From Chitinophagaceae bacterium (GTDB lineage Bacteria > Bacteroidota > Bacteroidia > Chitinophagales > Chitinophagaceae): a DNA stretch of 64,000 nt. Positions 19,686-25,688 of this stretch are shown one piece after another (position 1 is the first letter of the stretch; every line of letters begins with the position of its first letter). Below the pieces are notes generated by a model, which saw only the letters and a list, made by a program, of their open reading frames with translations, made no database searches and was not told where the DNA came from. The stretch spans positions 290,308 through 354,307 of the forward strand of contig JAMLGU010000004.1 in the NCBI GenBank assembly GCA_023957575.1, read 5' to 3'. A program made the position numbers and the translations under genes.

Positions 19686-19985
19686 ATCCTTTGTTTTAGT
19701 AAGAGACTTACTTTTTGATAATTTCTTTAGATTTTCAATATCACCTTTTATGAGTGCGATTTTTTTGGCCCTGCTCCATTTTTGAATTTGTTTTTCTCTT
19801 TTAAAAGCTTCATCAATTCTTGTGAATTCCTCATAGTAAACTAATTTAACTGGCAAATGACTTGAAGTAAAGTTTGCTCCTTCACCATTTTTATGTTGTT
19901 CAATTCTTAATGCTAAGTCTTTTGTACTTCCTGTGTAAAAGCTTCCATCAGCACATTGAAGAATATACATATATCCGTATGCGTC
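19686..19985 (-). mobile_element. GIY-YIG nuclease domain inserted in frame in hsdR
   Basis: About 100 residues inside HsdR form a complete GIY-YIG domain: YGYMYILQCADGSFYTGST contains the GIY and YIG strands, followed by DLALRIEQHKNG (catalytic-type Arg), LVYYEEFTRIDEAFKREKQI (Glu) and the terminal helix QKWSRAKKIALIKGD. Free-standing homologues are about 90 aa proteins of the same build. It lies between motor motif Ia and the DECH box. Both edges carry the palindromic element that also occurs elsewhere in this locus (TTCGGCAAGCTC at 19989-20000; GGTTCGACAAGCTCACC at 19669-19685). Insertion keeps the frame on both sides. I infer that it moved in as a unit with those flanks. Confidence 0.85.
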
Positions 19986-19988
19986 CAC

Positions 19989-20000
19989 TTCGGCAAGCTC
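19989..20000 (+). repeat. Palindromic element, right flank of the GIY-YIG insertion
   Basis: TTCGGCAAGCTC, same family as 19669-19685, translated as ELAEV in HsdR just before the GIY-YIG domain. Confidence 0.7.
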
Positions 20001-20043
20001 AGTGTCCGTTATTTCTGGAAAATCTATTTCTTCGTCTTCGCCA

Positions 20044-20090
20044 GCGGTGGGTGAGCTTGTCAATTGAGCGGTGGGTGAGCTTGTCGAACC
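20044..20090 (+). repeat. Tandem pair of the palindromic element in hsdR
   Basis: GCGGTGGGTGAGCTTGTC occurs twice 25 bp apart; the second copy continues GAACC. On the minus strand the pair is read as the duplicated S-S-P-T-A of GSTSSPTAQLTSSPTAG. In-frame tandem duplication. Confidence 0.7.
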
Positions 20091-20289
20091 CCCGCTCATA
20101 AAGGTTTGGAAAATGGTAAAAAACACGCTTCCGTTTTTCGGAACTCTCCCTTTTTTCTTGATGTCGCTTGGATTGATGCGAACCAAAGCATCTTCCTCAA
20201 AAACCGAAAAGGCATTGAATGCCTGGTCAGCTAAAATATTTCTGTCAGCTAAGAATAAAATTCTTGGACTTCTTTCAGCTTCTTCAGGT

Positions 20290-20313
20290 GGACGGTCAGC
20301 TTGTCGAACCGTC
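20290..20313 (+). repeat. Palindromic element with extended arms in hsdR
   Basis: GGACGGT and ACCGTCC arms enclose CAGCTTGTCGA. It is translated TVRQADRPP, at a point between the motor's ATPase strands where HsdR length varies. Confidence 0.7.
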
Positions 20314-20516
20314 CATTTTGCCTGAAACAGTTTCCATGCAATTTGAAAAGCAATGGCCGTTTTTCCTGTTCCTGTGGCAAGGGTTAATAAAATGCGTTGT
20401 TGGTCGTTAGCAACCGCTTCTAATACTTTGGTAATGGCATTTTCCTGATAATAGCGTGGTTGCCATGTTCCGCCACGGTCTTCAAATGGAACGGAAAGTA
20501 ATTTGTCTCGCCATGC

Positions 20517-20528
20517 TTCGGCAAGCTC
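20517..20528 (+). repeat. Palindromic element in the hsdR N-terminal part
   Basis: TTCGGCAAGCTC, translated AELAEA between the nuclease and motor domains of HsdR. Confidence 0.65.
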
Positions 20529-20932
20529 AGCATTCGGCTCGCTTGATTTTGGAAAGGTTAAGTCCCATAATTCGTCCGGAGTAGGATAGGAAGTTACATC
20601 GCCTTCCTGACCTTCCTTCATATCGATGCGGTAAATCTGCAAACCGTTGGTGCTGTATGTAAACCGAACCTGTAATTTCCCTGCATAATCTTTGGCTTGT
20701 CCAACGCCTTCGGTATAGTATTTATCTCTTGCTTTGGCTTCAATAACTGCTAGGTTTCTGTTTTTGTATTGTAACACATAGTCTGCCTTGTCGGGTTTGC
20801 TTCGCTGCCCGTGCCCGATTAAACGACCCTTGTTGATAGGGAATTCCTTGCGAATGCGACTGCCTTCCACAACGCCCCAACCTGCTGCTTTTAATGCAGG
20901 GTCAATATATGCAGCTCTTGTTTCGGTTTCGT

Positions 20933-21160
20933 TCATTTTTTTACTTTTATCAAATAGCCATCACATAAAATCGAGCGGCCTATCACATAGCCATCACATA
21001 AAAATTCATTGAAATTCAGCATGTTATGATGTAAAACAACATCATCTATCACATAACCATCACATAAGAATTCTAAGGCGGTCAAATAACCATCAAATAA
21101 GGTTTTAAGCCCAAAATGGTATGTAGCTCGCATATTTTCGTGATTTACTTTCAGGGTCAT
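20933..21160 (-). CDS. 75-aa protein with 11-residue repeats, overlapping the hsdR start
   Basis: Not recognised. After MTLKVNHENMRATYHFGLK the protein consists of five 11-residue units: TLFDGYLTALE, FLCDGYVIDDV, VLHHNMLNFNE (degenerate), FLCDGYVIGRS and ILCDGYLIKVK. The DNA repeats (20949, 20982, 21048, 21081) keep an exact 33-bp period, so the reading frame is preserved. Its TGA overlaps the hsdR ATG as ATGA, the arrangement of translationally coupled genes. That argues for a translated frame. The alternative is a tandem DNA repeat that happens to be open, since the unit itself contains two ATCACATA copies. Repeat position upstream of an R-M subunit could affect hsdR expression. Confidence 0.45.
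   Translation of the reverse strand: MTLKVNHENMRATYHFGLKTLFDGYLTALEFLCDGYVIDDVVLHHNMLNFNEFLCDGYVIGRSILCDGYLIKVKK
20949..21104 (-). repeat. 33-bp tandem repeat array (five periods, one degenerate)
   Basis: Units such as ATCACATAGCCATCACATAA start at 20949, 20982, 21048 and 21081; the unit at 21015 has diverged. Spacings of 33, 66 and 33 bp are exact multiples of 11 codons. Confidence 0.8.
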
Positions 21161-21169
21161 CTTCTATAA

Positions 21170-21235
21170 TCCCGAAGGGATGTAAATATTATAACCCAAA
21201 GATATCCATAAAATCTTCTTAAACCCCGAAGGGGT
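21170..21235 (+). repeat. REP hairpins on the 3' side of the Y1 transposase gene
   Basis: Two short palindromes: TCCCGAAGGGA at 21170-21180 and ACCCCGAAGGGGT at 21223-21235, both with a GAA loop. They belong to the same family as those at 21720-21808 and 24570-24765. Confidence 0.85.
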
Positions 21236-21242
21236 GATATTA

Positions 21243-21704
21243 TCATTCTATCCATTCAAATAAATATTTTTCGTTGTATTCAATTTCAAATTTTTGTAGA
21301 AAATCAATGTATTCTTCTTTAAAGGTTTTCTTCCGATGATGTTCTTCTTGATTTAATATGTATTGATAAACATTTTCAATTTGTGAATGAGCATACGAAA
21401 ATGCCCCATATCCTTCCTGCCAGGAAAATTTACCTTTGATAAACTTCTGTTCATTGATAAAATTAGAAGAATTGTTTTTGATGTCCCGAACTAAATCCGA
21501 TATGCTCATTGCGGGCTTTAATCCTACGAAAACGTGTATGTGGTCTTCCACACCGTTTACAATAATGGGTTTCTGATTTTTACCTTTGATAATACCGGCT
21601 ATGTATTTAAACACCTCATCACGCCAAGGTTTTTGCAATAGGTTTTCTCTGCCTTTTACGGCAAAAACGTACTGGATGTAGATTTGTGAAAATGTGCCTG
21701 CCAT
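21243..21704 (-). CDS. REP-associated tyrosine (Y1, IS200-like) transposase
   Basis: The 153-aa protein is a Y1 HUH transposase: DHIHVFVGL gives the HUH pair (H55, H57), and NVYQYILNQEEHH holds the catalytic Tyr (Y113 or Y115) on the C-terminal helix. Such enzymes cut single-stranded DNA at hairpins. It is flanked on both sides, within 10-20 bp, by REP hairpins of one family, and more hairpins lie 3 kb away, which is the layout of RAYT/REP systems and not of a full IS200/IS605 element; no tnpB is present. It sits between hsdR and hsdS and separates these genes. Confidence 0.85.
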   Translation of the reverse strand: MAGTFSQIYIQYVFAVKGRENLLQKPWRDEVFKYIAGIIKGKNQKPIIVNGVEDHIHVFVGLKPAMSISDLVRDIKNNSSNFINEQKFIKGKFSWQEGYGAFSYAHSQIENVYQYILNQEEHHRKKTFKEEYIDFLQKFEIEYNEKYLFEWIE

Positions 21705-21719
21705 ATTTTTATTGTTTTA

Positions 21720-21808
21720 ACCCCGAAGGGGTGGAATAAATATCACCCCTTCGGGGTTTTGTTTTCCATATTGTTTGTATCGTTATAATCATGTCATCCC
21801 TTCGGGAT
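21720..21808 (+). repeat. REP hairpins on the 5' side of the Y1 transposase gene
   Basis: Three palindromes: ACCCCGAAGGGGT (21720-21732), ACCCCTTCGGGGT (21745-21757) and ATCCCTTCGGGAT (21796-21808). The first two face each other in inverted orientation, as in a BIME. The last lies inside the 3' end of hsdS. Confidence 0.85.
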
Positions 21809-22236
21809 TTTCTGTTTTTAATTCCCCCGCAAATGCTTTTTGTAGAATTGATTTTTTCAACTCTTCCAAATTAGCAATTTTTTGTTGATATATCGCTTCC
21901 AACTTTTGCGTTTCGGCTCGCAAGGCATCTAATTGATGGACGATGGTTTGTTGTTCTGTTTTTGATTTTGGAAATGAGATTTGATATTTATTAAGTTTTT
22001 CGATGGTTAATGCACTATATGCCGCCCCAATTGCAAGGCTTTTTATTTTTTCAACAAATGCAGTTAGTGCATATTTTAAGTAGTTAGTATCTAAACTATC
22101 AAAATTCTTAAACCAAACAATATTTCCGTCTTTAAAATAAAATTCATCTTCATTTTCAATTACCATTATTTCACCAATAGTTCCTACTGCTGACATTAAT
22201 AAATCTCCAATTTTGGCTAATTCTTTTTTTGAGGTG

Positions 22237-23217
22237 CTATGCAAAATAGCCTGCTATTCGATACATAAAAAAATCACGGTCTTTGATGCCAAAATTATTT
22301 GCTAAGAATCGTTGGATTTTTCCATTCATATTTTCGGCTTTGGCATTGGTTTGTCCTTCTTTAAAATAGTTGACAATATCATCCTGATGTTTTTCTATCA
22401 TTTTTCTTACTCCTCTGAAAGCTGCTATTTTTGATTGATTGACTTCATCGCACCAGTTGTAAAGTTCTTGTTCTATTTTGTCCATTGATTTGCCGATGTT
22501 TTTTCCCTGATACCACAACCTCAGCTTTTGAGTGAGCCGGTAGGCTGTTTCTAATATTGGGAAACGGTAAAATAGTTGTTGCATGATTTCCAGTTCATCT
22601 TCCTCCCATTCATCTTGCATTTTGAAAAGAATATAGCGGCTGCGCTCCAATAGTTCAATATAGCTCCAGTGTGTTTGTTGTTCATCCGTGTCAGATTTTA
22701 CAAGAATTGTTTCTTGATTAATATATTGGGTTTTGAGTTGTTTGCGTACCTGTTGCAGCGCATCTAAGAGATGCTTGATGACATGGAACTTGTCTATCAC
22801 TAACTGTGTATTGGGAAAAATGTCTTTGCATAGTTTTTTATAGGAAGGACTCATGTCACAGCTGACCGATTTTACATCTTCCAACACGTGCGGCAGGTAG
22901 TGTTCCATTACTTGTTTGAGTTCTTCCGGCTTCATGGTTTGTGCCAGTAAAGCTATTTTCCCTGATTGGGCATTGGTCATAATGGTATACATTTTTTTGC
23001 CTATTTGCTTTTCATCAATGGTCATGTGGCTGCCAAAATTTTCTGCTTTTGCTATGGGTACCGGTTTTTCTTTTGTTACCTCCCCACTGGTCTTGTCTAT
23101 TACTTGTATCTTTTTTTCTCCCCACTTTCCGGCTGCAATATCTTTTCGGTAATCGCTTATCTCTTCTTTGTACCAATAATGTACCGTTTTGGGCTTTAGG
23201 CCAAACATATAAGCCAC
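22237..23217 (-). CDS. ISL3-type transposase, catalytic part
   Basis: The 326-aa protein has the ISL3 catalytic core: FGSHMTIDEKQIGKKMYTIM (first Asp), SVSCDMSPSYKKLCKDIFPN with VIDKFHVIKHLLDALQQVRK (second Asp and the conserved FHV-K motif), and NAKAENMNGKIQRFLANNFG near the end with the final Glu. It begins MAYMFGLKPKTVHYWYKEEI, a helix-turn-helix region, and ends inside the left inverted repeat. The frame is open upstream to about 23240, where the N-terminal frame ends; the two are offset by +1. Confidence 0.9.
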   Translation of the reverse strand: MAYMFGLKPKTVHYWYKEEISDYRKDIAAGKWGEKKIQVIDKTSGEVTKEKPVPIAKAENFGSHMTIDEKQIGKKMYTIMTNAQSGKIALLAQTMKPEELKQVMEHYLPHVLEDVKSVSCDMSPSYKKLCKDIFPNTQLVIDKFHVIKHLLDALQQVRKQLKTQYINQETILVKSDTDEQQTHWSYIELLERSRYILFKMQDEWEEDELEIMQQLFYRFPILETAYRLTQKLRLWYQGKNIGKSMDKIEQELYNWCDEVNQSKIAAFRGVRKMIEKHQDDIVNYFKEGQTNAKAENMNGKIQRFLANNFGIKDRDFFMYRIAGYFA

Positions 23218-23248
23218 AAAACTTATGTTTACAGGGTGTTGCTCTATT

Positions 23249-23629
23249 CTATATTTTTAAAAAGCCCGCCATGTCAGGAGTTAATTTGGCCGAATCCTCG
23301 GTAATCACATACTCGTTGCTAAAATGCTCATCTGTACCGGAGCGTTTCCAACGCCTTCGTTTCATTACCAGATAGACCGGCTTAGTGGAAAATCCATGGC
23401 TGAGTATAGTTATCGGATTGCAAAAACCATCCAACACTACATCTGAAAACCCTTTAAGCTTTGTGGGAACATGCTCCCGCTTTTCCCATAATATAATTTG
23501 CCATTCTTTGTGGAATTCTTTTACCTCCGCAATATCAAAAAAGCCTAATAAATCACGCGGTACCATCATTCGGCTTAATTCAAATAATACATTTGATTCT
23601 ACTTGTTTTTCCTTTTGTCCCATAACCAT
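23249..23629 (-). CDS. ISL3/ISAon1-type transposase, N-terminal region protein
   Basis: The 126-aa frame (MVMGQKEKQVESNVLFELSR, FFDIAEVKEFHKEWQIILWE, LMRRRRWKR-like segment) is the N-terminal partner commonly annotated as a separate protein in ISAon1-group elements. It is followed after 31 bp by the catalytic frame, +1 offset, through the A/T run GGCTTTTTAAAAATATAG. The minus-1 frame closes quickly there, so a standard -1 slip would not join the two. They may act as two proteins, or the copy may carry a frameshift. Confidence 0.75.
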   Translation of the reverse strand: MVMGQKEKQVESNVLFELSRMMVPRDLLGFFDIAEVKEFHKEWQIILWEKREHVPTKLKGFSDVVLDGFCNPITILSHGFSTKPVYLVMKRRRWKRSGTDEHFSNEYVITEDSAKLTPDMAGFLKI

Positions 23630-24444
23630 AAAGATAATAATAGCACCTCAAAAAAAGAATTAGCCCCAATTTTTGGAACGCCCAAAGATTGTTTGATTTC
23701 CTCGTATCTTTGTCTTGAAATAAATAATTCAAGAGTTATTGGTTTCCCGTTGGATAATTCTTTAATTTCTTTTGTTCTGTAAAACGGAACACCCTCTTTT
23801 ACATACTCGCTTTTATATATCCGCTTACTTGATGTAATAGTGCCTAATTCATCTAAGCAATTTACTTCCCAATTTTCATTCCCATTCTCAAACACCTCCT
23901 GCAAATAACTTTCAAAAAGCTCTTTTGCATTTTTAAGGTTTTGTTCGGCATTATTTCGACTTCGCTCAATAACCAAAAAAATCTTGTCTAAAATGGAAAC
24001 TATGCGTTGTTGTTCGGGGAGGGGGGGAAGTGGGATTTCAAGATTTTCAATTTGTGTTTTATTGATTGAATTAAAAACTGCACCTGCATTTCCTTCAATT
24101 TCACTTTCGTGTTTTATCAAATAGTTGAATAGAAATTCTTTGTCAATATTTTTTCCTGCTTGAATTGCTGCAAGTCCACGACCAATACAAATTTTTTGAG
24201 TTGCAAAATTTACAGGACCTACTGGTGCTCTTACTGACATTAAAATATCTCCTGCTTCTGCTTCCTTTGTAATTTTAGTTGTCCAAGTTGTTGGTTCACC
24301 AATATATTTTTCTCCGTATTCTTTTTTCCCTTGATAAAATGGCATACCATTTCCTTCGGAATTATAGTATTTCCCTTCAGGTGATTGTCCTGCAATCACT
24401 TTGCAAACTTCCCCCAACTTTTTTATTTCCCAACCTTTCCCATT

Positions 24445-24533
24445 GCCTGAACCTTGATTTTTTTGATGATTAGGATTGCCCTGATTTCTTGAATCATCAA
24501 AATCAGGTGAATCAGATAAATCATAGTTCAGAC
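24445..24533 (-). repeat. Long imperfect palindromic element at the hsdS 5' end
   Basis: The ends GCCTGAACCTTGATTT (24445-24460) and AAATCATAGTTCAGAC (24518-24533) are inverted copies with about 13 of 16 matches; the interior is made of ATCA/TGAT-rich subunits. It reads through on the minus strand as NYDLSDSPDFDDSRNQ... ahead of the first HsdS domain. It resembles the 90-110 bp palindromic repeats common in this phylum. Confidence 0.7.
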
Positions 24534-24569
24534 TTTTTTTCCTTTTGCTTCATATCAGTTCTGTATTTA

Positions 24570-24765
24570 ATCCCGAAGGGATGATAAGATTATAAAAAAA
24601 CAATCCACTCGAGACCCTAAAACCCCGAAGGGGTGAAATCATTATGTCATCCCTTCGGGATTGACTTCCTTTCGCCATTATCAGCTTATAATCATTACAA
24701 CCCTTCGGGTTTGCTATTTTTATTGATTTTATATTCAGGTTATTATCATTACAGCCCTTCGGGCT
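24570..24765 (+). repeat. REP hairpin cluster between hsdS and the ORF6N gene
   Basis: Five palindromes: ATCCCGAAGGGAT (24570), ACCCCGAAGGGGT (24622), ATCCCTTCGGGAT (24649), AACCCTTCGGGTT (24699) and AGCCCTTCGGGCT (24753). The second stem position is A-T, C-G or G-C in different copies and always stays paired, so the hairpin itself is conserved. Confidence 0.9.
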
Positions 24766-24782
24766 TACTGTTCCTAGTGATA

Positions 24783-25688
24783 TCATATTAACTCCTTAAT
24801 TTCGTTCATTATATTTTCTACCGATTTGGGCTCTAATTTAGAGAAAGCAAACCATTTTTTGCCAAGGTCTTTCAGCGAAGCTCCCAAATGATAGACTTCT
24901 TTGCCGTCAGTAATCAAAAACCGGTCGTGGCTTTGGGTAAAGGTATTGGCTTCAAAATTGCCGTATTGTTCGTTGGCTTTTTTCAGGTCTAACTGCAACT
25001 GCTTAGAAATGGTTTTGGTTAATACAAACACCTGCACGCCTTTTTTCTTTTTGGCTAAATGGGTCAATGTGCTTTCGTCCACATAATTATCTATGAGCAC
25101 AATATTGTTTTTAGCAGAGCGGATTATTTTTGATGCCAATTCATACGCATCAAACACCTGTCCGTCAAAAAATACGCCTTGGGTGGGAATGGTATTTCCC
25201 TCTAATGCTTTAAAAACTTTTTCAAATTTATGGTCGGTTTCTAATTGTTTCAGCTCTATTTTCCCCAAGCGGTAATTTATCAGTGAGTTTTCCAAAAGAA
25301 TATGTCTCATTTTTACAAAAGCATTCATTATTTGAATACTTACCTTTACAGCTATCTCACTATTTAAAACGGCTGACAACATTGCTACTCCTTGTTCTGT
25401 AAACACATACGGCAGTGTGGAACGATGCTTTTGTGAACTGGTCGCAATTTGCGACTGGTTAGAACTGTTCCCAATTTGTGACCGCACATTTTCCCATTCG
25501 GCATTAGTTAATTGAAACATAAAAGACTCTGGAAATCTATTCATATTCCGCTTAACTTGTTCATTTACTCTTTTTGTTTCCACTTCGTAGAGTTCTGCCA
25601 AATGATAGTCTATCATTACTTGTACACCACGAATGTTTAAAATCTTGTCTTCAATATGTTTTTGCGTTATGATTAGTTCATTGCTCAT
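24783..25688 (-). CDS. ORF6N-domain protein with PLD-like C-terminal domain
   Basis: Residues 8-100 match the ORF6N/KilA-N-like DNA-binding domain (ILNIRGVQVMIDYHLAELYE, RNMNRFPESFMFQLT), then a hinge with YVFTEQGVAMLSAVLNSEIA. From about residue 175 the protein resembles phospholipase-D-like nucleases: FDAYELASKIIRSAKNNIVL, IDNYVDESTL and QSHDRFLITDG (an HDRF variant of the HxK motif; Lys is replaced by Arg). Only one such motif is seen, so activity would need dimerisation. Its ATG overlaps the hsdM stop as ATGA, so it is translated with hsdM. Such genes often accompany type I R-M loci in Bacteroidota; their role is unknown. This is the only intact gene of the original hsd operon. Confidence 0.82.
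   Translation of the reverse strand: MSNELIITQKHIEDKILNIRGVQVMIDYHLAELYEVETKRVNEQVKRNMNRFPESFMFQLTNAEWENVRSQIGNSSNQSQIATSSQKHRSTLPYVFTEQGVAMLSAVLNSEIAVKVSIQIMNAFVKMRHILLENSLINYRLGKIELKQLETDHKFEKVFKALEGNTIPTQGVFFDGQVFDAYELASKIIRSAKNNIVLIDNYVDESTLTHLAKKKKGVQVFVLTKTISKQLQLDLKKANEQYGNFEANTFTQSHDRFLITDGKEVYHLGASLKDLGKKWFAFSKLEPKSVENIMNEIKELI

Larger units (their letters stand above)
18126..20936 (-). pseudogene. hsdR: Type I restriction endonuclease subunit HsdR, broken by two stop codons and carrying a GIY-YIG insertion
   Basis: The frame encodes an HsdR: N-terminal nuclease part (VIEAKARDKYYTEGVGQAKD, ExK), Walker A at about residues 190-197 (ATGTGKTA), FIIIDECHRGG (motif II), LGLTATPKR (III) and QIIGRGTR (VI). 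Two stops interrupt it in the same frame: TAG at 18975-18977 where relatives have Glu ([17 protein letters not shown]), and TGA at 18642-18644 where relatives have Trp (MVSTSF-stop-SPDGKPIS). Everything after each stop still reads as HsdR to 18126, so no frameshift occurred. Residues about 318-416 are a foreign GIY-YIG domain, and several short palindromic elements are inserted in frame. The product should be a truncated motor without restriction activity. Confidence 0.9.
22215..23665 (-). mobile_element. ISL3-type (ISAon1-like) insertion sequence in hsdS, 1451 bp
   Basis: Both ends are visible: the left end 22215-22240 begins GGCTAATTCTTTTTTTGAGG, and the right end 23640-23665 is its perfect 26-bp inverted complement. 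The flanks carry an 8-bp target duplication CCAATTTT (22207-22214 and 23666-23673). An 8-bp duplication and ends starting GG fit the ISL3 family. Perfect ends and an unblemished duplication suggest a recent arrival. It encodes two frames on the minus strand. Confidence 0.95.
21789..24553 (-). pseudogene. hsdS: Type I restriction specificity subunit HsdS, split by an ISL3-type element
   Basis: Two pieces make one HsdS. The 5' piece (to 23666) has the first target recognition domain (GEVCKVIAGQSPEGKYYN; LPPLPEQQRIVSILDKI) and the start of the second. The 3' piece (21789 to 22214) has the rest and the final helical repeat (EQQTIVHQLDALRAETQKLE, LKKSILQKAFAGEL). Removing the IS and one copy of its 8-bp duplication restores GVPKIGDLLMSAVGTIGE without a gap. 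The 5' end is also unclear: the ATG at 24553 is in a different frame from the body, separated by a seven-A run, so one extra A or a non-ATG start (TTG at 24417) must be assumed. A palindromic element is read through near the N-terminus. Confidence 0.85.

Noticed and set aside
20949..21104. The 33-bp periodic units as a CRISPR array
   Set aside because: The period is exactly 33 bp with no distinct spacers, and the units are conserved across the whole period in places. It is a tandem coding repeat.
23217..23249. Programmed -1 frameshift joining the two ISL3 transposase frames
   Set aside because: The second frame is +1 relative to the first, and the -1 frame meets TAG within a few codons, so the A/T-rich run is not a working -1 slip site for this pair.
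21170..24765. The repeated CCCCGAAGGGG units as a CRISPR array
   Set aside because: The units are only 11-13 bp, palindromic, irregularly spaced and in both orientations, without spacer-sized intervals or cas genes. They are REP hairpins.
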